Shown here: piece by piece, positions 1 to 12,900 of the stretch
How the letters are laid out: the number at the start of each line of letters is the position of its first letter
Numbering within the stretch: the stretch's first letter is position 1
Assembly (NCBI GenBank): GCA_036345935.2
Contig: JADWOT020000002.1
Coordinates: 17,186,723 to 17,250,722 of the forward strand
Direction: 5' to 3'
Origin: Taenia hydatigena
Lineage: Eukaryota > Platyhelminthes > Cestoda > Cyclophyllidea > Taeniidae
DNA length: 64,000 nt
Program-made: the position numbers and the translations under genes
The notes under the pieces: model-generated
The model's input: the letters and a program-made list of their open reading frames with translations, nothing else
Told to the model about the DNA's origin: nothing
The model's database searches: none

Positions 1-660
1 TCACAGCCCTTCTTCTGCCAAAGACATAAAAAATAAAAGAAGTGATTTTGTGGTTTTCTCGCCTGTAAGTTGGCTGATTAAAGGGGAGAAGAGCATCCAA
101 TTTATTAGTGGGAACTGAAGAAATAGCTCTCTGCAGTGGCATCGAATGCGCCAGCGTAAACGATAGCGTTGGATAACCTATAAGGGGCAAGTTGAATAAG
201 AAACTGAAAGGCTAAAGGGAAAGGTTGTCAAACCTCTCATCTTGTGGGCCCTCAACTGCATTGCCAGTACGTTCAGTGGCGTCACATACCAATGACACAC
301 TTTGTGGCAACACTACTAAAAAGCTTTGACAGAAGTGAAGTATTTGTGCAGTAGAGAGGGAAGAATGTTTACTGGAGATGCTTTCCGATCTCGGAAAAAC
401 AAAGGTATTTTGATTTGTTTGCGAATCAGCATTTGTGTGACTGACTTTCCTTACTATCTAGAGATCGCGCTCATCTTTTGTTCTATTCTTCATTTGTGGA
501 CATCCACATAGACCGATTATTAGAGCTATGGGCAACCGATCTTGTCCACAGCCTAGGTATGATGTTTATGATCACACACACCTTAGCTCCCACTCCAGCC
601 TCGTAATGTAGAGCACCTTGCTGAAGGCATTTTCAGCTACACAACGTCAAATCTAACATA
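1..660 (-). repeat. R1 repeat, left partial copy, cut by window edge
   Basis: The reverse complement of this stretch matches the 5' part of the R1 blocks at 9,940-10,540 and 23,440-23,850. Shared landmarks include a segment reading ctgtggacaagat near 540 and a run near 130-180 reading, on the minus strand, ccaacgctatcgtttacgctg. The match fades near 660. The window starts inside the repeat, so its inner end is missing. It lies just upstream of the VAL gene and pairs with the R1 block upstream of the VAL pseudogene. No coding capacity is recognised; the 61-codon frame at 326-511 lies inside the repeat and is not conserved in the other copies. Confidence 0.75.
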
Positions 661-1309
661 AACTTGGTCTGCTTCCGTTTGTGTTAACAAATAGTGGCCA
701 TCTTTTACCTTGGTAAACATCGTCTTTCCATAAGTTACAAGTTCTCTTCGCGAACCATAAGTGTGGCTGATTGTACCCGACTCACACAAACACAACCTAA
801 CTCAAACTAGGCGTTTACCAATTCAGTGACATCAACGGAGTAAGTAAATTGCTATCTTTCGCTCCCAGTGTAAGAGTATTGCCTTTGAATGACTGAGTGG
901 AAGAGACCGTTGCACACGTTGTGGTGTGGTGAAGTGGAGGAGCGGTCATGAAGGGTAAGGCAATGGCAAAATGTAAAATTTGAAAGAGTGAGGTAGAGTA
1001 TCATCCGTCACCGTCATCTTTGCATGAAGGCAATAATGCTCGCACAACTTCAATTTCGCTGCACTCTGATCGTCTGTCACTGATTTGGTCTGCTGAAACA
1101 AGAAATGCGAGAAAATCGCAAAACGTGACTGCAGTGTTCGTGGATTACACGGTCAGGATCAGAACACTTGAGTCCCTTCAATCAGCAGATCTGTTATTCA
1201 AAGTTAGCTTGACCTGGACCATGAGTGACGGGCTTATCTCAACCGATGTGATGCCATAGTCTGTCTATCACGCCACGTCCAACAACATCACACCACGCCA
1301 TGTTTCACG

Positions 1310-1317
1310 AATAAATA
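1310..1317 (+). promoter_or_regulatory. TATA-like element of the VAL gene
   Basis: An aataaata run lies 37 bases upstream of the proposed start codon. The inverted VAL pseudogene has tataaata at the same relative place, which supports this as the ancestral core promoter. From about 840 to 1,350 the upstream DNA of the two copies is clearly alignable, so at least 500 bases of promoter region were duplicated with the gene. The transcription start cannot be read from sequence. Confidence 0.45.
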
Positions 1318-1354
1318 CGTGCGATTACCTCGTCCTCCTAGTCCCTTTGCCACG

Positions 1355-2449
1355 ATGATATGCGCACGGAATGGTGAGTGTTCATTACTTAGAATTTCAC
1401 ACCATCATCATGCTCGACTGTTGCTCTGCACACATTTGGCTTTGTCAGGTCTCTTTGTGAAGGTGGTCTTCAGCCTGATCACTACCATCGCCATGGTGGC
1501 GTGTGAGCCACCCACGAAAACTGAACAGGCACAACTTCTTGAGGCTCATTCGGAAGTTCGCGAAAATGTGCAGCCTACTGCCAGCGATATGCGACTAATG
1601 GTAAGTCCCTTCCTAACACCTTCGTGGTTAACTAAACATGCGTGTAAATGTTCTTTGCCTAGACTTATTCCAAAAAATTGGAGAATCTAGCAGATTCATG
1701 GGTCAGGTTGTGCAGTTTCAAACCACCCGTTTCGTCAGCGTACCGTGGAGTTGTGCAAAATACCATTGTTATCAGTGGCATAAAGCCACCTATTACTGAA
1801 GGCGTGTGCGCCTGGAAGAAAGAAGCCAAACAATACAATTATCATTACAACAACTGCACAGGAGTTTGTAGTCACTATACACAGGTGAGTAAATTGTGGA
1901 TGTGTGTGTGCTATTCATGATATGCGGAGTGTGGATGCAATCCAAGCCACACAGCGAAGCCATTCACTCCTTACTACTGAGTGTCTACTTGAAACGTCGT
2001 TTGGGTAGAGGAGGTGTAAGCGAGTAGAATCATGTGCATGATGGTGTGGTATTGAATAGTCTGGTAGAGATGACACGTCTTACCATGCTTTCTTTCTCTC
2101 CACATGAACAGCTGGTTTGGGCAACCACAAGTGAGGTGGGCTGTGCAATGCACCAATGTGATGACATCATACCTGGTTTGCGAAACCCACAATACTTAAT
2201 TGCGTGCGATTACAAGCCTGGGTAAGCTTTGTTTCATCTGATCATGTGACCGATGAGAAGCCTTTCGATACACTGCTGTGTGCTCACTGCTTTAGAGGGA
2301 ACCTCAAAGGACAGCGGCCGTACGAGGAAGGAGCCAGCTGCAGCCAATGTCCCAAAAGACAGGATTGTGTCCGCAACCAGTGCGTCAAAAAGGGGAAAGC
2401 CCACCATGAAAAAGTAGCAGTTCCAGCCTGTGTGGTATATAAGGACTAG
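1355..2449 (+). CDS. VAL: Secreted CAP/SCP-TAPS protein (venom-allergen-like), five exons
   Basis: Exons are 1355-1373, 1449-1600, 1663-1884, 2112-2221 and 2296-2449, all with GT-AG introns (75, 62, 227 and 74 bp), giving 218 residues. Residues 1-24 form a signal peptide (hydrophobic core LFVKVVFSLITTIAMVA), so the product is probably secreted. The CAP domain follows: LLEAHSEVR (His40), the GVVQN strand (86-90), CAWKKEA (Glu111), CAP signature 1 as CSHYTQLVW (His128) and signature 2 as YLIACDYKPGGN (159-170). His40, Glu111 and His128 match three positions of the CAP cavity tetrad; the fourth reads Gln89. A short Cys-rich tail follows (Cys183, 186, 192, 197, 213). The length is normal for single-domain members. 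The start was chosen because exon 1 ends in a clean AATG/gtgagt donor and the inverted copy has the same ATG, donor and acceptor. CAP proteins are often host-interface secreted proteins in parasitic worms; the ligand here is unknown. Confidence 0.9.
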
Positions 2450-2559
2450 TTATGTACCGCATGTACTGGCTGCGACCAAAATCATATGCTGCAAATTGGT
2501 CGCCATCTCTCCAAACACTCTTACCACACTTCTCCACCTTTCCACCTTTTAAACTCTGT

Positions 2560-3838
2560 CGCCTCTTGAGTATGTTTTCTTTATTTCTCACTCCTTTTCG
2601 GCAGAATAAATGCACATAAACACACATATCTTGATGAATGTTGCTGCGAGGAGATGGTGTTTGCGGCGTGTGGTGGAAAGGGCACCTTGTAAGGCTTAAA
2701 GTTGGGAGTACAGAGAAGGAGGTGATGAGAAGGCGAGGGTTTTGGAGATAGTGATGTGCGAGGTGAAGGAGATGTGTTTGCCTCAGGGATAGAAGTGCAC
2801 GAGTTGTAGAGATAGTGCCAATACTTTAAATTCGTCTCCATATTGCAGCATGAAATGGAAATACATTGCAGAGAGACCTGGTGTTCAAAAAATCTTTGCT
2901 ACGGCGAGCGGGGACTGGCTCAACTAATGAGCCGGCAGAGCGCGTTTGAGGAAAGTTCGCTGCTTTTGAGTTCATAGATGAATTACGTCTCAATGCATTG
3001 TCGCGTTTGGGATGTTGATAGGGAGTAAAGCTAATCATTATTAAAAAGGATCTAGGCAGTGGACTATTGAGAACTGTGGTTGGACCCAAGCGGCTATGTA
3101 AGCAAGAGTGTTTTCGGTCAGTTTTGCCTTACCCGCCTTTGCATCGATTGGAATGTTAATGCTCACATGGAGTTTGAATTGCAAAGGAAATACTAAGGAA
3201 AGAGATTTGACATGTTTGCTCGTCAGAATGACAATGGAATAAGTTTAGCAAGGTTGTTATGTTTGCACCGTTAAATTTTTAATTCCATCGCATTTTGCTT
3301 AAAAAATTAGACCACAAATTTATCATTTCACATCTAGCCTGATGTGTAGATGTTATGCAGGATGAGCGGATGGATGCTTACATGGATGGCCAGCTGCAAT
3401 ATCCGTGCAGGAATGCGAGGGTGTGGAACCTTAAAAAAACTTTCAAGCGTCAAGTCGATGTGTATGTTTTTAGCAGTTTTAAAGTTGGCAATGCTTACAT
3501 GATATGAAGTGAGGAGTAGCTTAATTCTGTGATGCTGACAAAGGTCCTTCTACAACCCTTTACCAACACCCTGTTGGTCCACTGTTTTGTAAAGGACAGT
3601 AAAGATGTCTCAGAGCAGTCAATCTTCTCGCTCTGGGACAAGTTGCAGAAAGGAGGAGGAGAATGGAGAGGTCCCCACATGCAAATGTTTAATCAATGCC
3701 AGTAGGCATTCTGTCTATTCGAGTTTTAATAATTTATTAGCTTATCCAGAATGTCATTCGCATTACTAATTTGACTCATGTAGAAATTTTGTTTCAAGGC
3801 AATCAAAGAACTAATCTAGTGGGATTTAAAAATAATTA
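2560..3838 (-). repeat. R2 repeat, left copy (inverted)
   Basis: On the minus strand this aligns with 8,790-9,900 over most of its length. Shared landmarks include ccatccgctcatcctgcat (minus strand of about 3,360-3,380; 9,313-9,331), a ccaaacgcgacaatgcat segment (near 3,000; 9,609-9,626) and aaacaaaatttctacat (near 3,790; 8,838-8,854). Its 3' part also matches the shorter block at 21,300-21,650. It sits directly downstream of the VAL gene, as the 21.3 kb block does for the pseudogene. The 87- and 86-codon minus frames inside it are not kept open in the other copies. Confidence 0.75.
2605..2610 (+). terminator. Candidate polyadenylation signal of the VAL gene
   Basis: This is the first AATAAA after the VAL stop codon, 155 bases downstream. 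It lies at the edge of the neighbouring R2 block, so it may be fortuitous. No cleavage-site evidence can be read from the sequence. Confidence 0.3.
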
Positions 3839-6620
3839 AGTAGCTGATTCAACTCCAAATGCGGTGAACAGTAGTTATTACTATGGAATGCAATGTTTTA
3901 TCGTCATTTTCCTGATATTTCCTTGAGCGTTTGATTGCTAAAATAAAAATATGGCATAAATGTGCCACTGTGATGCGAGAATCAATTGTGTTATGGAGAT
4001 GAAGGGACATGCAAGTTGGGACTTCATCGGTGTAGGAATGTTATGCACAAAGCATCTTTTATTGTCTACTCTTAAGATCGCTCAATGAGATATGGATTTA
4101 CACAATGAGGTCGCGCCTTCACCCACTTGTATAATGCCAACCTTGTAGCATGAACTAGAGTCGCTGGTGATTGGTGATACAGAACGGGTTTAGCACAACA
4201 GCCACAAGTCATATGATTGCTATCGTGAAATGATGGCTTCAGCTTTGAGCATATGAACATAGACGATGGGGTAGAAGGGGCCGTTAAGCAGAAAACTTCA
4301 ATAACCAAGGCGAAGTTGCGCGATACAATGCGAAAGCGAGCGTATCATTTTAATAAACTGTGAATCATCATTTGTCTTCAAACAAATGATGTCGATGATT
4401 CCAAATGATTTGTAAGCTTATTATTTTTAAAAATATTGCAGTTATGAGTTTGTGAATCCTCCAAGCGTATGAATTTTGATGTTGCATAGAATTGTTGAAT
4501 TAATGGCAAGGTTCTTATGGGAAATCAGGTTCTTTGTTGGACGTCATCATCTAAAAACAATAGTGTTACCATCAGCGGCTAAAACTCATTAAATTTGTGG
4601 TTTCTAGAACTTTTTAAGTTATTAATGACTTGTTGATAGAAAGTGAGAGGTGTATTGGGAGTCCACAAGACCAACAGGGAGCAGTGGAGCCATTGTTTTG
4701 CGGCGATGGCCTCAGCCTGGCAAGGAGAATTGACTGCGATGACTTTGCAACAGCAGTCATTTTTACCGTAGCGCTTCAAGGTGGGCATTAAGTCAAAGTG
4801 AGTAAATTTTCAATGATAACCAAGAAAATGGACTTTTCTCGATTGGAATAATTAAGGTGGCACGATGGTATCTAACAGTGTCGTTTGAAGGCCAAGTCTA
4901 GAGTCTTATACCCTATTAATGATTAACAGCCTCTTCGGTTTTGACATTGCTTTTGGCAAAACGGAAAAAGGAGTTGCATCGTGTATTCACCTGCAACCGA
5001 CAGAAATACTCAAAAGAGTTTGCACCTCTCCCATTGGTGTTACTGAGGAGTCTTCTCTCAGTCACTCACGCTTGCCAACACATGATGCGCATGGAACGCA
5101 CCATCAGTTTGAAGGTCAAATCAAGTGCTCGTCAAAAGCATCATGGCACTCGGCATGAAGCATAACATTCAATATGAAATATCAATTGACAAGAGACACA
5201 ATTTTGAGCTGTGAGGCCTTTCTCCAGCGGTTATAAAAGCATACCCCTCTTTCACTTTGTTCCAAATGACATTTTACAGGACGGCTTTTAAAGACACTTT
5301 TCCGATGCGAGTGATTTTGGATGAGAAGGCATTTTTGTCTTATTTTGTAAGGTTTTCAGTAAAGAACTAATGGTTCTGGGGTGATACTCACAAAGGCTAA
5401 ATAATTTGTTGGCGTTCTACATGTGAGAATGGAGCAAAATGTTTTGCAATTGGCAATGAATGGAGCTTTTGCGAGCACTTCAGACCGCCACTTGTGCAAC
5501 AGTGAGGAACCAGCGAATGTGCTTGCAACTGCACAGCCATGATGAGAGAAACACATCATGCGCATGACTCGGTGAAACATTCAACTCCAAGTTGTGCGGT
5601 GTCATTGAGATAATGCAGTTCGTGTGGGAACGCTAAGTCAGGGAATAAATAATGTCAGCGCTAAATGGACTAAACACGTAGTACCTCTAAAACACGCCTC
5701 AAATATGCCAGCATCGAGTTGTGTAAACACGAAGGACGCTAGCAGTTGCTCACAAACACTTAAAAGTTCATTCGTAAATAATGCTGCTTTACCATATCTA
5801 AATACGTTTCGATGTTCATATCTTTGTTATAGAAAATGGCTTGCATCAATTGACACCATCACGACCTTACTATGGGATTACACGGGCCATTAGTAAACGT
5901 TGATCCACTTCGCTAATGCTTGTGCGCAGAATGGTTGGCTTAGGTTCTAAGCTCTCATTTGTCAGCCTAAGATGGTTGCATGGCATGGAGTACCAGTGTT
6001 TTGATGAAGCTAGCACTATAATGCCTGACAGCAATGAAGTGATAGACACGCGCCAAACCTGAGTAGGAGTGGATATTATTTCAAGTGGACGAATGAACTG
6101 GAGGAGACTCTCAGGCAGCGCATAATCCCTTCTGCTTGACTAATGATCAAGTGTTGAACATCGTAAAGATACCGCATTACTGTCCTCCCCTGCCTTCGGT
6201 GCCAGGCTGCTAAATGTAGCAGAGTGGATACCGCGTAAGATGCACTACGAATTGCAATGACGTATGACTACTACTACTACTACTAACGGTCGAAGTTCTA
6301 TAAGTGGTTAAAGAGACTTCTTCCAATTCCATCTCGGGATCATGGGCAGATACTATTAGCGAATCCGGTCGCATTCCACGCAAAGTGGGCTCTTGTGGTG
6401 AACCAAGCTGAAAAAAATAAACCTTATGTGCACAGATACCACAGTCATGCTTTGGAAATCACAATGTCAATGTTACTGTTGTTACTACGTATGCGGCATT
6501 GACTCACAATTCTTATTTTGGAAATAAGTGGCTGTCGGCTGGTCGGAAAACTACGGATTTGCTCAAAAGAATTGACAACACGCTTGCTTTCCCATGGCTA
6601 TCGAGCGTTTATTAAGTCTG
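3839..6620 (+). repeat. R1 repeat, copy A
   Basis: This aligns in the same orientation with 10,540-13,375. Landmarks are gatgcgagaatca near 3,973 and 10,648, the gcacaaag..tattgtctactc stretch near 4,050 and 10,718, the cttctcagtcac..gcttgcca region near 5,055, and the ctgtcggctgg segment near 6,530 and 13,231. It begins abruptly against the inverted R2 block, so 3,838/3,839 looks like a rearrangement breakpoint. An (ACT)6 microsatellite lies at 6,267-6,284. Copies are roughly 70-75 percent alike by eye, implying old duplication. Confidence 0.75.
6267..6284. repeat. (ACT)6 microsatellite
   Basis: Six perfect ACT units in R1 copy A. The matching place in copy B lacks the array, so it expanded after the duplication. 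Confidence 0.85.
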
Positions 6621-8789
6621 GTGGTTTAATATGCAGCTATTGCCGGGTGTCGCAATCCGAGCGGATAGGAGCTATTGCCTTAACCACTGGAAGGCTTCGC
6701 TATATTTCTCCGTCCACTTGCAATTTGTTTCCGTCTGCTACTTACCATTCTCTTCAATGAACGTGCTTCTTGGCCTGGGAAGTAACAATAGGCACATTTC
6801 GTGCCTGTAGAGTGTAATGTTTCTTACAATGCCATTCACTGAGATAGCATCCGTTATCGCCATTCCCCTCAGTCTTCTCGGTGGCCACAAGCATCGACCA
6901 CGCCTGTTCGGAAATGCTATTTGTCCCACAACTGCCACCGTCAATGAGTACACGTCGCATTGGCCAAATCATTCTTCATAAGGCAGAATTTAAACACGCG
7001 AGTGTTGTGAGAATGGCTAATCCTAATTTGACATATAACAAAGAAAGAATGACTGCGAACGTTGCCTATTATGCCTTGTAGAATGAAACGAATAATCCCT
7101 CAGTCATTCTAGCAGTTTTGAAGTGCTCAGCGGTGCGAAGATGTCCAGGACGCACTTATACCAGGATAAGAGTTACGCACCTGAAGTGTCGCATAAACGA
7201 TTTATTTTTGATGAGCTAAGTGGATGCAGTAGTGGAAGCAATGTTCTTCACTCATCATGGTTCTACGCAAAGACAAACTCTCATCCGGTCAAAGAAGCCA
7301 ACACTTAACTTGATCCATTAAAAATCTTTTAAGCACCGCCAAAAATCGACGTTTGTTTTGAGGAGATAATCGGAGGAACCATTTTGAATGCTTACAAGTT
7401 ACAATGTTGCAATAATCACCGGTGGCTTTGTGCCTGCTACAGTAAACTTCTTGCGAAACCGCATGTCCCAACTCACAATGACTTCTGTTTGCAGACTTTG
7501 GTGTTTATTGTACAATTGAAATAATTTTCACAGATTTTCCACAGATGACGCTCAAAAGAAAACAAAGTCTTGGCGGCATGGATCCTTACCCTTTCCTTGG
7601 CTTTAACATTGAAGAAGCCTCAGTCACCTCTAAACACCTGATTTTCTTGTTTGTATTTCATTGCCTTTAGAGTTCTTTGCTCTGGGAAAGCCTTGAATTA
7701 ATCGCCTTTAGCAGAGACATCCCTGGTAAGCCTGACTTTTCCCACATGCCACTCTTCTCACTCATTATCCGTTGTGACATAATTTTTGCCAAATTACTTA
7801 CAGCCTACTATTCTTGAACATTTGTGTTCTTGGCCTTTCGTTTGAATTCATTACATTCACCAATGCAAGCGATTGGCAATCTCTTGTGCCATCTCGTTGA
7901 ATGTCTATTGGCAGTAAAGCAAACAATGATCTATTAGTGATGGAGAGAAGAGAAGATATGTGCATTGCTTTGGTGCTTCAGCATATTTGAATGAGGAGAA
8001 AATACATGCTGACAATCGCAATGTGAGATGTTCTAGGAACAGCGCATGGGTACCTCACTCACAACAAACCAAAGCGCTCTATGTCGTAGAACTGACTCGT
8101 GGCATAGAATGGTAACGTTTTCAAGCAAATTACGATACACAGTTATTAGCCAAATGAATTTTCAATGAGTTCAAAGAATGGAGACCTTACTTTGTTGATC
8201 AACATTAAAAGTGAGTAACCGAAAGATTTGGCCAAGCCAAGGTCACCTAGATTAAGTCTGTTTCTGTGTGTATCAAATAAAACATTATTGAGTTTAAATC
8301 GTGGTGGACGAAGTGACTTGTGTGGCAACACTACAAAGTCTGCAACATTTGGCATACGAATATCCTGTTTGGAGTGACTGAAAGTTGGATCCTGCCTCGA
8401 CATTGTTTGCATGAAAAGCAGTGCTTTTATAACAAGAATCTAACTACTGTCTCAGATCCACAGACATTCATGCCGCAAATTTAAGGGCATGGGGTTCTCG
8501 TAGAAGTGCAATTTCTATCTGATCCTATTTAAGGAAACATCCTCACCTCACCATTCTCGGTCAATTTAACAAATGGCATTAAGTTGCCTCGACTTCCATT
8601 TTCGGTATTTTGAAACAATTGCATTTACTTTTAAAACAATGAAAAGAATGCCGCTTTATCAATCCTTTATAAATTTTACTGAGTGTGCAAAAAGAGCAAC
8701 AACGTAGTCTAATATTTTTACAAAAGCACCAAAAGTCAAATTGTGTTCACACTTTGTGATTAGTCCATGAAACTCGCCATTTCACCCCT
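6621..8789. other. No recognised gene
   Basis: AT-rich sequence between R1 copy A and the second R2 block. The longest frames are 60-88 codons, overlap on both strands and have no recognisable motif. No tRNA or other RNA gene was recognised. Confidence 0.6.
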
Positions 8790-9900
8790 GTTTAATCGTT
8801 ACTAACCCCCACCAGATTAGCTCTTTTATGGCTTATAAACAAAATTTCTACATCAATCATGTTAGTGGCAGTAACACTGGAACGTCACTTAGACAACGCA
8901 AACGCAGCTTCTGTGATAAAGACTGAGTGTCGCTACCACGTTTGCAATGCATCGCATTCACCAATTGACTAACGGATTGCATCTTTGATGTAGTGTAGCA
9001 ACGCAATTTCAAAAGTGAAAAAGTCATACAAGTTTGTCTGTTTTATATCTCTTATGCAAGTCAATTGCCTTTTCACAAAAGGTCTTCAAATGGGGAAAAA
9101 GGAGAAAGTTTGAACGTAGTCGTTTGCTTAAAGTCCACAAGCGTCAATATAAAACACGCGAAGGATCAAATCAAGCTTAATGCTTAAGCAAGTCTAATGA
9201 TTACAATTGCCATCTCATAGCCTGCATCTTACGAGTTCTAAAGCATTTGCTAGGCGAGTTTGGAGATATTCTCTCCTTCCTGCATGCGTATTGCAACTGG
9301 CCATTCATGTAACCATCCATCCGCTCATCCTGCATATCATCAACACATCGGAATAGGTGTAAATAATATAGTCGTGATCGAGTTTTATTGAGCGGAATTC
9401 ATTAAAACTAAAAATTTACCATTGCAAACATGATCACCTTGCTAAATATAGCCCATTGTCATTCTGATACGTAGACAATACGTATTCATATGAGTCTTGA
9501 CAACCCATTCAGGGCAAAGGGGATGAGGCGAAAACAGACTGAAACCACTCTTGCTTACACACTACATAAGTCTTTTCGAATACGAATAGCTTTACCTCCT
9601 GTCAACATCCCAAACGCGACAATGCATAGGATGTAATTCGTCTACGAGCGCAAAAGCAGAGAACTTTCATTAAATGCTCTTTGCCGACTCATTAGTTGAG
9701 CAAGCTCCTGTTCTCCATAGCAGACATTTTTAAACATTGGTCTATTTACAATGTGCTCTTGTTTCATGTTGCACTATGGAGGCGGATTCTCAACATCGAC
9801 ACTGTCCCTACAGCTCGTGCACTTCTTTTTTTTGGGGCAAGCACACCTCCTTCTTCCCAATCACCTCGCACATTACCAATTCTCAGAAGACGTTTACTCA
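8790..9900 (+). repeat. R2 repeat, middle copy
   Basis: The direct-orientation partner of the inverted block at 2,560-3,838. Its 3' end (a segment reading ttctcaacatcgacactg, then ctacagctcgtgcactt, near 9,785-9,825) also matches 21,395-21,440. About 40 bases later an R1 block begins. In the two VAL-bearing arms the same R2 and R1 ends are separated by about 1.8-1.9 kb of VAL locus. No coding function is recognised. Confidence 0.7.
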
Positions 9901-9939
9901 AATTCACGCAAACTGATTATAAGTGGGCTTAGATTGTGA

Positions 9940-12900
9940 GCAATGGAGGAAAGTTGTGCGGCTGACAATGACTTCAGCGAGGCGCTATTTATCATGCTCA
10001 CGCATCCGATGCTTAGGCTGTGAACAAGATTGGTCAACCATAGCTGTAGTGGTCGGTTCGCTATCCACCTATTTTAGTCAACGTGGGTATCCACAAACGA
10101 AAAATGAACGGAAAGCGAGCACGATTTTTGGAATGAGCGAAGATTTAGTCACACAAGTAATAATTTCAAACCGATTCAAAGCACCTTCATTTCTCCGAAG
10201 TTGAAAGTACCTGCATTAAACATTTTCCCATTTACTTTACAAATTCTCAATCCCTGTCAGTGCTTTTCGCTGTGCTATTAGCATGTGACACCACTGAATG
10301 TGCTGCCGATGCAGGTATCAGCCCGTAAGATGAATTGTTGATGGTCTTTGCCTATAGTGTTCCGGTTTCCCATTCAACAAGCCCATTACAGACTACCCAA
10401 CGCTATCATTTACGCTGACGTGGTCGATGCCACTAATAGACTGGATTCACTCATCTCTTTTAACCAATCAACTGTCGACGAAGAAAACCACCGAATTATT
10501 TCAATTTCACGTCTTTAGCAGAAGTTGGCTGAAACGGACTAAAATGAATCAACTTAGAATACGGTAACCAGTAGTGATAACCGCAGAATGCAAGGTTTTG
10601 CGCTTTTAATTACTAAAATAAAATCTAGCGCAAATGTGTCACTGTGATGCGAGAATCAGTTGTGCTGAGGACATGAGGGAACATAGAAGTTGAGACGTCA
10701 TCGGTGTTGGGATGTTGTGCACAAAGTATTTTTATTGTCTACTCAACTGTCTCCTTCCACATTATAGCTCTTGGGGTGCCACAGCGAGAAGTGGAGTTAG
10801 AAGAAGAAGTCGCACCTACACTCACTAATGTAATGCCAAGCATGTAGTCAGAACTGCAGTCAGTGGTGATTGGCGAAGCAGAACGGATTCAGCATAACGA
10901 TCACAAGTCACATGTTAGCTTTTCTGGAATGTCGGCTTCAGCTCTGAGCCTATGACCGCAGACGATGGGGGCGGAAAGGGCAGTTGAGCAGAAAACTTCC
11001 ATAATCAAGGCGAATTTGCACAAGACAATGTGAAAGGCAGACATATAATTTTGATAAAATGTGGATCGTGTAAAACCATTAATTTTGAGCTTCGTGTCTA
11101 CGAACAAATGATATTTATGAATTTAAATGACTCACAAATAAACTATTTTTGTAGTGAAATTGCAGTTATGATTTTGTGAATTCTCCAAATGTGTGAATGT
11201 GTATGCTGCATTGAAGTGTGAAAGCAATGGCATGGCTTCCATTAGATTCACGTTGTTTGGTGGACGTCATCATCATGATTCAATGCTAATAAGATTAGCT
11301 GCTAAAGCTTAAAAATCATGCGAAAATAGATCTTTGTCATTTATTAATGTCTTGTTAGTGGAAAAATGAGGGAAGTATAGGAAACCCACATACCAAAAGA
11401 GAGCAATGGAATTAATGCTTTACGGTGATAACCCTAGCTTGACGAGGGAAATTCACTGCCATGATTCTGTAGCAGCAGTCATGCCTCACGCAGCGTCTTA
11501 AGGTGCACATCAAGTCATAGTGAGTACATTGTCAACGATAGCCACGAAAATAAACTTTCCCAAACTTGGATGGCTAATTTAGCACGATGGTATTTAACAG
11601 CATTGTTTAAAAGCCATGTCGAGCGTCGTTTATCTACTAGTGATCAACTCATCCACTCTCGATACTGCTTCTGGTAAAGTGAAAACGAATTTAATTGCAC
11701 TTGAAACACTTGCAGTTATTGTTCACCTACAACAGATTAAGATGCTCAAGGACTTTGCACCTCTCTTCTTCGTGTTACCGAAGAGCCTGCTCTCAGTCAC
11801 CTACGCTTGCCATCACATGATGCGCGTACAACGCACCATTTGTCTGCAGGTCAAATCAATTACTCTTCAAAGGCATCAGAGCACTCGGCATTAAAAAATA
11901 ACACTCAACACGAAATACCAATTGACAAGAGACACGACTTAGAGCTGTGAAGCCTTTCTTCACCAGTTATCAACATACAATCTTCTTTTAATTTGTTCCA
12001 AATGACATTTTACAGGGCTACTTTTAAAGACGCTTTCAATGCGAGTGGATGCGGATAAGAAGACCTTTTTGTTTAATTTTAGAAGGATTCTCAGTAAAAG
12101 ACTAATATCTTTTTAGAGAGATACGCTACAAGTGAAATTGAAGCAAATGCTTCACAACTGGCAATAAACGAGATTTTTGTGTTCACTTAAGACCGACATT
12201 TGTGCAATAGTGAGGAGCCAGCGAATCTATCTGCAAATGTACAATCGTGATGAGGGCAACACATTATTCGCATGTCTCGGCAAAATTACTTAACTCCAAA
12301 TTGCGCGGTGTCGGTGCGATAATGCAGTTCGTGTCGGTCGCCAAATCAGGGAAATATTAATGCCAGAGCTAAAATGGACTAAACACGTAGTGTCTCCAAA
12401 GCACATCTCAAATACGCCAACATCGAGGGATGTAAAGATAAAGGACGCCCTGCAGTTGCTCACAAACACTTAATAGTTCAATGCTGAATGGTTCTGATTT
12501 ACTACAAGTAAATGCGTTCTGATGTTTATATCTTTGTTACGTAAAGTAAACTTGCACTAAGTGACGCTATCGCGACCTTGCAATGGGATCGCGCGAGTCA
12601 GTGGTAAACGCCGATCCATTTCACTAATGTTTGTGTGCAGAATGACTGGCTCAGGCTTTTGGCTCTTATTTGCTAGCCTGAGATGGTTGGCATGCCGTGG
12701 TGCACCTGTAATTGGATGAAGCTAGTGCTGCAATGCTTAATAGGAATGAAGTGCCAGATATGCGCCAAAGCTGAGTAGGAATGGATATTATTTCAAGTGC
12801 ACGAATCAACTGCGAGGAGACTCTTTGGCAGCACATAATTCCTTCTGCTTAACTAATGATCAATTGTTGAACATCACAAAGATATCGCATTATTGTCTTC

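Noticed and set aside
2204..2449. Reading VAL exon 5 as a separate 81-codon gene
   Set aside because: The in-frame extension to 2,204 crosses intron 4; splicing from 2,221 to 2,296 restores the second CAP signature, so this is the last exon of VAL.
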